A stretch of 10,539 nt of DNA from an uncultured Selenomonadales bacterium (lineage in GTDB: Bacteria; Bacillota_C; Negativicutes; Selenomonadales; Selenomonadaceae), in assembly GCA_946407175.1 (NCBI GenBank), contig CAMJNB010000015.1, positions 1 through 10,539 on the forward strand, read 5' to 3'. The notes under the pieces were generated by a model, which worked only from the letters and a program-made list of their open reading frames with translations, did not search any database and was not told the origin of the DNA. Positions 1 through 6,700 of this stretch are shown here, piece after piece; positions within the stretch are counted from its first letter, which is position 1, and each line of letters opens with the position of its first letter. A program made the position numbers and the translations under genes.

Positions 1-28
1 AAATAAATTTAAACTCTGTGACAAAATA

Positions 29-58
29 TTAAAAATTTCTAAAAATTTTTTGTGTAAT
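29..58 (+). promoter_or_regulatory. Weak candidate promoter for ptsH
   Basis: A TTAAAA box (29-34) and a TGTAAT box (53-58) are 18 bases apart in a very AT-rich stretch. Transcription would start near 65 and give a leader of about 110 bases. A GTGACA at 18-23 with TAAAAA at 40-45 is an alternative. Neither is close to consensus. The leader contains a small hairpin, GTTGC/GCAAC at 118-133, but I see no convincing catabolite-response element. Confidence 0.25.
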
Positions 59-175
59 TTTTCTGAAAAAGAAGGAAGTTAAAACGTAACGGCGAATAGG
101 TAAAAAAAGAAAGACAAGTTGCCGAAATGCAACGGTTTTTAGTGAAGTGTTATAAAAGACAGGAGATGGTTTTTA

Positions 176-442
176 ATGACTGAAGCGACAACCACAATCG
201 AAAACAAAACCGGTATTCATGCGCGTCCCGCGTCGGTCTTCGTGCAGACTGCATCCAAGTTCAAATCCAAAGTTCAAATCAAGGCTAAGGGCAAAACCGT
301 TGACGCGAAAAGCATCCTCATGATCATGAGCATGGGCTTGACCAAAGGCACGGAAATCACCCTTTCGGCAGACGGACCGGACGAAGCGGAAGCTGTAGCA
401 ACTTTGAAGAAACTCGTTGACGACAAATTTGGCGAAGAGTAA
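176..442 (+). CDS. ptsH: HPr, phosphocarrier protein of the sugar phosphotransferase system
   Basis: This small cytoplasmic protein accepts phosphate from Enzyme I on a histidine and passes it to the sugar-specific EIIA proteins. At 88 residues it has the usual family length. The phosphorylation motif GIHARPA puts the active histidine at residue 15. Ser46, in DAKSILMIM, is the regulatory serine that HPr kinase/phosphorylase (HprK) modifies in Firmicutes, so a catabolite-repression role beyond transport is likely. The start is supported by AGGAG at 161-165, ten bases before the ATG. It is the first gene of a ptsH-ptsI pair, and the next gene begins 89 bases downstream after a probable partial terminator. 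Nothing in the protein is unusual, and the identification is very secure. Confidence 0.98.
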   Translation: MTEATTTIENKTGIHARPASVFVQTASKFKSKVQIKAKGKTVDAKSILMIMSMGLTKGTEITLSADGPDEAEAVATLKKLVDDKFGEE

Positions 443-468
443 GACTTAATCACGCCGCAATTTTTTCG

Positions 469-505
469 GGGAGGAGGGAGGATAATTTCTTCCCGCCTCC
501 TTTTT
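469..505 (+). terminator. Partial terminator/attenuator between ptsH and ptsI
   Basis: A left arm GGAGGAGGGA (470-479) pairs with TCCCGCCTCC (491-500) with one internal A/G mismatch, and TTTTT follows at 501-505. The mismatch and short T run suggest incomplete termination. ptsI has no obvious promoter of its own after it, so read-through probably supplies ptsI while ptsH is made in excess. Confidence 0.6.
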
Positions 506-531
506 GATATAACAATGAGAGGTATATTTTT

Positions 532-2253
532 ATGGCAAACAAAATTAAAGGCAAGGGCGTAATTTCCGGCGTCGCAGTCGGAACGATTTTGTTGGCAGGT
601 CAAAACCTTGACGGCTATCTTGTAAACTATCAGCCGGGTACAAAAGCGGCGGAAAAGAAAAAAGCGGCACAGGCGCTTGTAAAAGTTGCCGAAAATCTCA
701 AAGCTACGATTGACGACTACACGGAAAAAGGGCTTAAAGAGCAGGCAGGCATTCTTGAAGCGCACCGCCTTTTAATCGAAGATCCCGCGATTAGCGAAAA
801 AGTTGAAGAAGAAATCGAAGCTACCGGCAACGCGCCGAAAGCTGTACTCAACGCTTACGAATCCAACGCGCAGATTTTCGAGGCAATGGAAGACGAATAC
901 TTCAGAGGTCGCGCCGTAGATATGCGTGACGTCGGTAAACGTATTGCCAAATTCTTGCTCGGCATAAAAGACCCTGAAATCGTCGGCAAAGTCATTGTTG
1001 CCGGTAAAGAAATTGAACCTTCCGTCATCGCGGGACTTCCTACCGATAAAATCGCAGGCGTCATTCTCGGTGCAGGTTCAACTACCGCCCACGCAGTTAT
1101 TATTGCGAAAACCCGCGCCATTCCCACAGTTGTCGGCGTTGGTGACGGCATTGAGCAAATGGCTAACGGCGATCCCGCTATCCTCGACGGTGAGACCGGT
1201 GAAATTTTGATTCGTCCTTCTGACGAAGAGCGCGTAAGCTACAACGAAAAAATTAAAAAGCAGGAAGAACTTAAAGCGCATTACGCCGAACTTAAATCCC
1301 TTCCCGCGAAAACTCTTGACGGCACTGAAGTTGAACTCGTTGCCAATATCGGTTCACCTGATGACGCCGATGCCGCTATCAAAAACTTTGGCGCTACCGG
1401 CGTTGGTCTTTTCCGCTCCGAATTTGTATTCATGGGCAAACAGGACATTCCGAAAGAAGAAGATCAGTTCAAAGAATACAAAGCCGCAGTTGAAAAATGC
1501 GCAACCGTCACGCATGGCGAAGGTCTCTGTGTCATTCGTACAATGGATATCGGTGGCGATAAACCCCTGCCTTACATTCAAGTCGGCGAAGAAGAAAACC
1601 CGTTCTTGGGCTATCGCGCAATTCGTATCAGCTTGCAACGCCGTGACCTCTTCATGCCGCAGTTGAAAGCTATTCTGCGCGCAGGTAAATTCGGCAAAGC
1701 CGCTATCATGTTCCCGATGGTTATCAACGTCAAAGAGTTCCTCGACGCCAAAGAATTTGTCGAAGAGGCAAAGCGCGAATTGGTACAGGAAGGCAAAGAG
1801 TACGCGGATAACGTTCAAGTCGGCATAATGGTTGAAACTCCCGCCGCCGCAGTTATGGCTCCGGTACTTGCAAAGTACGTTGACTTCTTCTCAATCGGCA
1901 CCAACGACCTTGTACAGTATACGCTGGCTGTTGACAGAGGCAACGCGCAGATTTCTTACCTTTACAACCACTTCAATCCCGCCGTACTTCGTCTCATTAA
2001 GCGTACTATCGAATCTGCAAACAAAGAAGGCAAATGGGCCGGTATGTGCGGCGAAATGGCGTCCGATCCCAACGCGGCTATCCTTCTTATGGCTATGGGC
2101 ATTAAAGAATTGTCCATGAGTGCACCTTCCATTCCGAAAGTCAAAGAGCGCATTCGCAATATCACTTTGTCTGACGCTAAGAAGATTCTTGAAAAAGTTA
2201 TGGAAATGGAAGACGGCGACGAAATTAAGAAGTACTTGGCTACTATCGGCTAA
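532..2253 (+). CDS. ptsI: PTS Enzyme I (phosphoenolpyruvate-protein phosphotransferase)
   Basis: Enzyme I takes phosphate from phosphoenolpyruvate and gives it to HPr, starting the PTS relay in the cytoplasm. The 573 residues match the family length. The N-terminal HPr-binding and swivelling phosphohistidine domains span about 1-230, with the active His187 in the segment TTAHAVIIAKT followed by IPTVVG. The C-terminal PEP-binding TIM barrel runs from about 255 to 573. It shows LFRSEF (Arg295), GGDKPLPY (341-348), the PEP-utiliser signature around VDFFSIGTNDL (450-460) and the catalytic cysteine in GMCGEMA (Cys506). The ribosome site GAGAGG (517-522) lies nine bases before the ATG. It is downstream of ptsH in the same direction and ends before a strong terminator. 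Identification is very secure. Confidence 0.98.
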   Translation: MANKIKGKGVISGVAVGTILLAGQNLDGYLVNYQPGTKAAEKKKAAQALVKVAENLKATIDDYTEKGLKEQAGILEAHRLLIEDPAISEKVEEEIEATGNAPKAVLNAYESNAQIFEAMEDEYFRGRAVDMRDVGKRIAKFLLGIKDPEIVGKVIVAGKEIEPSVIAGLPTDKIAGVILGAGSTTAHAVIIAKTRAIPTVVGVGDGIEQMANGDPAILDGETGEILIRPSDEERVSYNEKIKKQEELKAHYAELKSLPAKTLDGTEVELVANIGSPDDADAAIKNFGATGVGLFRSEFVFMGKQDIPKEEDQFKEYKAAVEKCATVTHGEGLCVIRTMDIGGDKPLPYIQVGEEENPFLGYRAIRISLQRRDLFMPQLKAILRAGKFGKAAIMFPMVINVKEFLDAKEFVEEAKRELVQEGKEYADNVQVGIMVETPAAAVMAPVLAKYVDFFSIGTNDLVQYTLAVDRGNAQISYLYNHFNPAVLRLIKRTIESANKEGKWAGMCGEMASDPNAAILLMAMGIKELSMSAPSIPKVKERIRNITLSDAKKILEKVMEMEDGDEIKKYLATIG

Positions 2254-2289
2254 TCAATAGCTTAATTAATCAGTTAATCAATCGCTTAA
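2251..2289. repeat. Short imperfect direct repeat after ptsI
   Basis: TAATCAATAGCTTAA (2251-2265, containing the ptsI stop codon) recurs as TAATCAATCGCTTAA (2275-2289), 14 of 15 bases identical with a 24-base period. It is AT-rich and could be chance or slippage; no function is evident. Confidence 0.5.
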
Positions 2290-2313
2290 ACCATAAATCA
2301 CGTATAAAAAATT

Positions 2314-2348
2314 AAGTCTGTCGTTCGACCGAGCGGCAGGCTTTTTTT
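2314..2348. terminator. Strong bidirectional intrinsic terminator between ptsI and the restriction gene
   Basis: The arms at 2314-2327 and 2330-2343 form a long stem of about 12 pairs including G-U pairs, with CTGTCG opposite CGGCAG. On the plus strand it runs into TTTTTTT (2342-2348), terminating ptsI. On the minus strand the same stem is followed by AATTTTTT, which would terminate the endonuclease transcript ending at 2361. Confidence 0.88.
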
Positions 2349-2360
2349 GGTGCGAAGAAT

Positions 2361-3425
2361 TTAAATGAATCGGACTTGCAAATTTAAATTTATAAATTTT
2401 TTTCCGCCTTCTACGTAAATTTTTCCAAATTCGTGTCGGCTCATTGACGGCGTTTCAAGTCGCGTATTGTTCAGCAGATAATTTTCAAAACTGTTTCTGT
2501 CGTGCAAATGGTACGCCAAAACTTCGCCGCTTTCTTTAACGATTATATAGCCGCCGTTCGCCTCGTCTACGCCGTTCCATATTTTGGCAGGTCTCAATCC
2601 CAATGCAACGGCGCATAAAAATTTTTTCACTTTGTGAGGATATAAATTTTCCGCTTTTAATTTCAAAGTGTCTCTTACGTCCAAAATGTTTGCAAGTTCC
2701 GCACAATTTGCAATGCCTTCGCGGTAATAAACTTTCAGCATTTCTGCCAAAAAACTTTCCATTTGCGTATCAATGAACATCAGATTTTTTGCAAAAGTTT
2801 CATTCAGCACCGAATCAAATTTTAATTCGGAAATTCTGTTTATCCTGTCACGAATTTTAGTTTTAGTGTTAATGCGGTTAATTTCTTCAACTTCATTGTC
2901 GGCAACGCCGAAAACTTCAAATTTAAAATTGGTTGCCCTTGACGCATTTAAAAGAGTCGGAGAATCTCCTAAATCTGACTTTATGGAAAATCCGCAAATC
3001 CTGTCCAAATTTGTAAATGGGTCGTGAACTTCAATATTTATGTCTGTCTTATCTGCCGAGTCCGCTTTAATCTTTTGGCACTTCAAATTATTCATCAAAT
3101 TTTCGGCGCCGTCTATTTCAAATGCACCTTTCCCCTGTCCATGAATTATTGCCTCATAAAAAAATTTCGCCGCATTTGCAAGCTCCGAAGTTGAAATTTT
3201 TCTTACAAATGCGCCGTTAAAATATACTTCAATATTATTCTTTTTACTTTGCCGATATTCAATTTTACTTGATTTATTTTCTGTACGGAAAATTTTTAAA
3301 ACCGGCAACCAGCAACGCTCGTTTTTCTGTATGTCTTCTGTTGCAGCGTAAATTTTTCCGTCAGCAAGCAATTTTATCAAAACGTACAGCTCGCTCCAAT
3401 CGCCTTTGTTTCCTGAAATATTCAT
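2361..3425 (-). CDS. HpaII-family type II restriction endonuclease (predicted CCGG cutter)
   Basis: The 354-residue protein resembles the HpaII restriction endonuclease family in length and signature. It has the N-terminal NKGDWSELYVLIKLLADGK (6-24) and the central segment CGFSIKS-LG--PTLLNAS-ATNF (144-166). Asp128 and the FSIKS lysine (Lys149) are candidate metal-site residues of a PD-(D/E)XK-like fold, but that assignment is inference. Such enzymes cut unmethylated CCGG. The partner methylase carries an HpaII-type target-recognition region, which strengthens the specificity call. The ATG overlaps the methylase stop as ATGA, so translation is probably coupled, and AGAGGTG precedes it on the minus strand. 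It is the last gene of the operon, so methylase is made first. No controller protein is present. The gene is AT-rich relative to ptsI and ftsZ, suggesting acquisition. No frameshift or internal stop is seen. Confidence 0.9.
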   Translation of the reverse strand: MNISGNKGDWSELYVLIKLLADGKIYAATEDIQKNERCWLPVLKIFRTENKSSKIEYRQSKKNNIEVYFNGAFVRKISTSELANAAKFFYEAIIHGQGKGAFEIDGAENLMNNLKCQKIKADSADKTDINIEVHDPFTNLDRICGFSIKSDLGDSPTLLNASRATNFKFEVFGVADNEVEEINRINTKTKIRDRINRISELKFDSVLNETFAKNLMFIDTQMESFLAEMLKVYYREGIANCAELANILDVRDTLKLKAENLYPHKVKKFLCAVALGLRPAKIWNGVDEANGGYIIVKESGEVLAYHLHDRNSFENYLLNNTRLETPSMSRHEFGKIYVEGGKKFINLNLQVRFI

Positions 3426-4420
3426 TCGAGCACCTCTTTAATTTTTTTTGCAATTTCCGTAATAACATTTATTGAAACTGTATTTCCAAATTGAGTATAA
3501 AGATGAGTATCCGCTACAACTAAATTAAAATCTTCGGGAAAACCTTGTAATCTTGCCCATTCTCTCGGTGTAAGCTTACGAATATTTTCTTTGTTAATCT
3601 CACCTTGTATTCTTGTCATAGGCTCAAGTGAATGTTCTCGGTCATCAATAATTAAATTTTTTTCTCGTCCCATTCCTCCGCAAACTAAAGCACCTGCAAT
3701 TCCGTCCAAATCTCTGACAATGTATCCGAAACCATTTCCTGCGTCCATATGTCTTTTTTTATGTCTACGTAAACTTTCAACGTAATTTTCGCTTAAATAA
3801 TATTTTGAAGGAATAGGAGCATCTTCCAAAATATCCTTAAGCGTAACCTTTTCATTTTTAGGTTCGGGAAATTTAAACTTTGAATCATCAATATCATTTC
3901 TAAAACAGACAATATAAATTCTTTCTCGGTTTTGTGCAAGTCCGAAATCTTTGCTGTTCAAAATTTTGTAATGAACTTTGTAGCCTAATTGTTCAAATGC
4001 ATCGCAAATAATTTTAAAAGTTCGACCTTTATCGTGAATCACAAGACCTTTTACATTTTCGCAAAAAATAACTTTTGGATTGTGTTTATTACAAATTCTG
4101 ACAACTTCCCTAAACAGCGTTCCTCGATAATTGCCGTAATAATCGTCGTCAAACCCCTGCTTTTTTCCGGCAATAGAAAAAGCTTGACAAGGAAAACCGG
4201 CAAGACAAATATCAAACTCGGGAATAGTACCTTCTTCAATTTCTCTGATATCGCCGCTTATTTCAAACTTATCCTCAAAATTTTGCTCATAAGTTATTCG
4301 TGCGTAAATGTCAATTTCGCTTACAAAAACAGTTTCTGCACTTTCGCCGAAAGCTTTATCAAAACCGAGACGAATGCCGCCGATTCCTGCGAACAGGTCA
4401 ATCATTTTGTATTGCGACAT
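3422..4420 (-). CDS. DNA (cytosine-5) methyltransferase, predicted M.HpaII-like (CCGG)
   Basis: The 332-residue enzyme transfers methyl groups from S-adenosylmethionine to cytosine C5. It protects the genome from the adjacent endonuclease. All canonical motifs appear in order: I, DLFAGIGG (8-15); IV, GFPCQAFS (75-82) with catalytic Cys78; VI, ENV (121-123); VIII, QNRERIYIV (163-171); IX, RKLTPREWARLQGFP (281-295); X, QFGNTVSINV (310-319). The target-recognition region contains KYYLS, HKKRH, GNGFGY and GGMGREKNLIID, as in CCGG methylases of the HpaII type. I chose the ATG at 4420 over the longer reading from 4474, because GGAGG (reading 4432-4425) lies correctly before it and the family normally begins just before motif I. 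It overlaps the vsr 3' end by 19 bases and the endonuclease start by 4. Base composition is AT-rich. Confidence 0.96.
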   Translation of the reverse strand: MSQYKMIDLFAGIGGIRLGFDKAFGESAETVFVSEIDIYARITYEQNFEDKFEISGDIREIEEGTIPEFDICLAGFPCQAFSIAGKKQGFDDDYYGNYRGTLFREVVRICNKHNPKVIFCENVKGLVIHDKGRTFKIICDAFEQLGYKVHYKILNSKDFGLAQNRERIYIVCFRNDIDDSKFKFPEPKNEKVTLKDILEDAPIPSKYYLSENYVESLRRHKKRHMDAGNGFGYIVRDLDGIAGALVCGGMGREKNLIIDDREHSLEPMTRIQGEINKENIRKLTPREWARLQGFPEDFNLVVADTHLYTQFGNTVSINVITEIAKKIKEVLE

Positions 4421-4848
4421 TTCGCCACCTCCAATTTTCTTTGCGCTATTGCCTCCGCAATTTTTTTTAAGCAACCTTCAACGTCTTTTTTTATCTCTTT
4501 GCCGAAAAAGCGTAAAACAAGCCAGCCGTCTGCCGCCAAACGTTCATTAACTTCTTTGTCACGAGCGATATTGCGTTCAATTTTTTTAATCCAAAAATCT
4601 TGATTGGATTTAAAATCGTGTTTACGATTTTCCCAGTCGTAGCCGTGCCAAAATTCCGAATCGCAGAAGACGGCAATTTTCAAGCGCTTGAAAAGTATGT
4701 CGGGACAGCCGAAAACTTCACGCACATTTTTTCTGTATCTGAAACCGGCGTGCCAAAGAGCGCGGCGCAATTTCAATTCAATCTGCGAATCTTTGTTGCG
4801 GACGTGTTGCATATTTTTTCTGCGCTGTTCTTTTGTAAGTTTATCCAT
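4402..4848 (-). CDS. vsr: Very short patch repair (Vsr-type) mismatch endonuclease
   Basis: Vsr nicks DNA 5' of the T in T:G mismatches arising when 5-methylcytosine deaminates, which prevents C-to-T mutation at methylase sites. The chosen start gives DKLTKEQRRKNM, the usual family N-terminus. Its upstream AGAAG has nine-base spacing, whereas the ATG at 4857 would touch that site; that start adds three residues, and the numbering below uses it. CPD carries the metal-binding Asp53 (E. coli Asp51). FWHGYDW (69-75) matches the intercalating Phe-Trp and conserved His, and DFW (87-89) also matches. The four zinc ligands of E. coli Vsr (Cys66, His71, Cys73, Cys117) appear replaced, and catalytic His64 aligns with Asp66, so this is a divergent Vsr subfamily. 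It is the first gene of the restriction-modification operon, an arrangement that fits repair of methylated CCGG. Confidence 0.92.
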   Translation of the reverse strand: MDKLTKEQRRKNMQHVRNKDSQIELKLRRALWHAGFRYRKNVREVFGCPDILFKRLKIAVFCDSEFWHGYDWENRKHDFKSNQDFWIKKIERNIARDKEVNERLAADGWLVLRFFGKEIKKDVEGCLKKIAEAIAQRKLEVAKCRNTK

Positions 4849-4877
4849 AATTTTCATCTTCTTTTCATTTTAATTTC

Positions 4878-4906
4878 ATTCTACCGGACTTAAATTGCCT
4901 TGTCAA
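4878..4906 (-). promoter_or_regulatory. Promoter of the restriction-modification operon, with a CCGG site in its spacer
   Basis: On the minus strand a perfect TTGACA (4906-4901) is followed after exactly 17 bases by TAGAAT (4883-4878), five of six matches to TATAAT. Transcription should start near 4871, about 22 bases before the vsr ATG at 4848. The sequence CCGG, the predicted target of this system, occupies 4884-4887, directly against the -10 box. Confidence 0.85.
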
Positions 4907-4911
4907 AAAAT

Positions 4912-4940
4912 TTGCGCGTGAAAAAATTTTTTAATATAAT
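4912..4940 (+). promoter_or_regulatory. Candidate promoter for cobD-cobC, back to back with the restriction operon promoter
   Basis: A perfect TATAAT (4935-4940) has a weak TTGCGC (4912-4917) 17 bases upstream. The spacer contains a perfect AAAAAATTTTTT palindrome (4921-4932), likely bent DNA. Its -35 box is only five bases from that of the divergent promoter. The leader would be about 27 bases, too short for a cobalamin riboswitch. Confidence 0.65.
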
Positions 4941-4973
4941 CAATTCAAATTAAAAGGCGGGAGGTGCGGTTTT

Positions 4974-6029
4974 TTGCAGGATTATCGGCATGGCGGGCTT
5001 GTCTACGATTCGGCAGGTCAAGTGGCATTTAAATATGACTTCAGCGCGAACATAAATCCGCTGGGACTTTCCGACGCGGTTAAACAGGCGCTTATAAAAA
5101 ATATCGGCGGTGTGGTGCATTACCCCGACCCTTCGGCGGCAGAATTAAAAAATGCCGTAGCAAATCGTTACGGCGTAGCGAAAGAAAATTTGGTGCTACT
5201 CAACGGCGCGGCGGAATTTTTTTATCTCTATTGCAACGTTGTCAAGCCGCGAAAAATTTTAATTCCTGTACCGAGCTTTTCAGAGTACGAAAAGGCGGCA
5301 CGTGCTGTCGGAGCTTACGTGGAGCATTTTTATCTGCGCGAAGAGAATAACTTTGAATTAGACGCGGAAAAAATTTTGGCTAAGGTGACGGCTGAAAAAT
5401 TTGACTGCGTAATAATCGGACGTCCCAACAATCCTACCGGCAACATAATTTCACTTGACGCGGTTCAAAAAATTTCACGCGCCGTAAAAATTTTGGTGGA
5501 CGAATCATTTATAGATTTTATGCCGATTGAATCTGCGCGGCAACTTGTCAACGCCAATATTGCAACGGTACAATCGCTGACAAAAATTTTCGCTATACCG
5601 GGTCTGCGTTTAGGTTTTGCGGTAGTTGAAAAAAATTTAGCGGAGCGATTAAATTTTTCAAAGGACGTATGGAACGTGAACTTTTTGGCGCAAAAGGCAG
5701 GCGTCGCGGCACTTGCCGACAAAAAATTTTTACGTGACACGCGCACTTGGCTTGACGCAGAAAAAAAATACTTCGCGGCAAAGTTAAAAACACTGCCGAA
5801 TGTAAAAGTTTTCGCGCCTACCGTAAATTTCGTTTTGCTTAAGCTAAAGTCACGTGACGCGGCAAATTTCGTGGTACAAAGATTACGCGAAGAAAAAATT
5901 TTGGTACGAAGTTGCGGCAATTTCGCGGGACTTGATGAAAGATTTTTACGGCTGGCAATACGGCTCCGCGCAGAAAACGAGTTTATTTTTGACAGACTGA
6001 AAAATATTTTGGAGGGGTTGACGTGGTAG
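4974..6029 (+). CDS. cobD: CobD-like PLP enzyme, threonine-phosphate decarboxylase
   Basis: CobD decarboxylates L-threonine O-3-phosphate to (R)-1-amino-2-propanol phosphate, the linker used to build cobinamide in cobalamin synthesis. The 351-residue protein has the fold-type I aminotransferase layout: PNNPTG (151-156), DES with Asp176, and the PLP-lysine segment SLTK (Lys204) followed by IPGLRLG. The N-terminal HGG (6-8) and DFSANINPLG (22-31), and the C-terminal ILVRSCGNFAGLD, are typical of CobD rather than histidinol-phosphate aminotransferase (HisC). The start is TTG at 4974, supported by GGGAGGTG (4959-4966); no in-frame ATG fits. The 3' end overlaps the next gene by 7 bases, so the two are probably co-translated. 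HisC remains a less likely alternative. Confidence 0.87.
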   Translation: MQDYRHGGLVYDSAGQVAFKYDFSANINPLGLSDAVKQALIKNIGGVVHYPDPSAAELKNAVANRYGVAKENLVLLNGAAEFFYLYCNVVKPRKILIPVPSFSEYEKAARAVGAYVEHFYLREENNFELDAEKILAKVTAEKFDCVIIGRPNNPTGNIISLDAVQKISRAVKILVDESFIDFMPIESARQLVNANIATVQSLTKIFAIPGLRLGFAVVEKNLAERLNFSKDVWNVNFLAQKAGVAALADKKFLRDTRTWLDAEKKYFAAKLKTLPNVKVFAPTVNFVLLKLKSRDAANFVVQRLREEKILVRSCGNFAGLDERFLRLAIRLRAENEFIFDRLKNILEGLTW

Positions 6030-6637
6030 AAATAGTTTTGATTCGGCACGGCTTGACGCTGTGGAATGATGAAGGGCGTATTCAAGGCATTTCAAATACT
6101 GAACTTGCGCCGGAAGGTTTAAGACAGGCGGAACTTTTGGCGAAACATTTTCCCTTCGACAAGGTGGACGCGATTTATTCAAGCGACCTTTCACGCGCTA
6201 AAAATACCGCGCAGTTTTTGGCAGATAAATTCAATTTGCCGCTACAAACTACAGCTGGACTGCGTGAAATTGATTACGGCGAATGGGAAGGCAAGAGTTT
6301 TGCAGAGCTTAAAAAAAATGATTCGGACAGGCTGAAAACTTTTTTCACGGCTCCGCATAAGCTTGAACTTAACCGCGCAGAGAGCTTTCAACAGGCTCAG
6401 GTACGTGCTATGAATGAGTTAAACCGAATTATCACGCGGCACGAATCTGCGGGCGAAAATCGCGTTGTATGCGTCGCTCACGGTACCATAAGCCGCTTGA
6501 TTCTACTGGGCATTTTGGAAATACCGCTGAAAAATTTATGGCGGCTGAATCAGTTCAACACGGCGGTGAATGTTTTTCGCGTTGACGACGGCAATTTCAC
6601 GGTGAAACTTATAAACAGTATCGCTCACTTGGCGTAA
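6023..6637 (+). CDS. cobC: Histidine phosphatase, probable alpha-ribazole phosphatase CobC
   Basis: The 204-residue protein belongs to the histidine phosphatase (phosphoglycerate mutase-like) superfamily. It has the phosphohistidine motif LIRHG (His9), the arginine in SSDLSRAK (Arg58), the acidic residue in LREIDYGEWEG (Glu82) and the second catalytic histidine in VAHG (His153). In cobalamin synthesis CobC removes the 5'-phosphate from alpha-ribazole phosphate or adenosylcobalamin phosphate. That role is inferred from coupling to cobD, because the fold alone cannot separate CobC from other small phosphatases. Translation starts at GTG 6023, with GGAGGGG (6011-6017) inside the end of cobD. It converges on sbp with a 52-base gap made of heptad repeats and no visible terminator. 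Confidence 0.78.
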   Translation: MVEIVLIRHGLTLWNDEGRIQGISNTELAPEGLRQAELLAKHFPFDKVDAIYSSDLSRAKNTAQFLADKFNLPLQTTAGLREIDYGEWEGKSFAELKKNDSDRLKTFFTAPHKLELNRAESFQQAQVRAMNELNRIITRHESAGENRVVCVAHGTISRLILLGILEIPLKNLWRLNQFNTAVNVFRVDDGNFTVKLINSIAHLA

Positions 6638-6700
6638 TTTCTACCTGCTACCAGCTAAAAGTTACCAGCTACCAGCTAAAAGTTACCAGCTACCAGCTAA
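6638..6700 (-). repeat. Heptad tandem repeat, nine 7-base units, overlapping the 3' end of sbp
   Basis: Read on the minus strand from 6700, the tract divides into nine 7-base units of pattern (G/T)TAGCTG with variants GTAACTT, GTAGCAG and GTAGAAA. Units 1-3 are repeated exactly as units 4-6, giving a 21-base higher-order repeat. It fills the gap between the convergent cobC and sbp genes and encodes the last residues and stop of sbp. Three further units of the same kind lie at 8869-8889. Confidence 0.85.

Noticed and set aside
78..90. CcpA catabolite-response element upstream of ptsH
   Set aside because: The GTTA-N5-TAAC sequence has too many mismatches to the cre consensus.
3422..4474. Longer methyltransferase reading from ATG 4474, adding 18 residues
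   Set aside because: The extra N-terminus lies in the vsr 3' end in another frame, has no good ribosome site, and the ATG at 4420 has GGAGG at the right distance.
3989..4603. Plus-strand frame of about 204 codons opposite the methyltransferase and vsr
   Set aside because: It overlaps two well-supported genes on the other strand and its sequence shows no family features.
4974..6029. Histidinol-phosphate aminotransferase (hisC)
   Set aside because: The HGG and DFSANINPLG N-terminus, the RSC-N--GLD C-terminal motif and the following phosphatase fit CobD better; no his gene is near.
5465..6085. Minus-strand frame of about 206 codons over cobD
   Set aside because: It lies opposite a clearly conserved gene, has shadow-type composition (many Phe, Lys, Ser) and no recognisable domain.
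6638..6700. CRISPR-like array
   Set aside because: The units are 7 bases long and directly adjacent, with no unique spacers and no cas genes.
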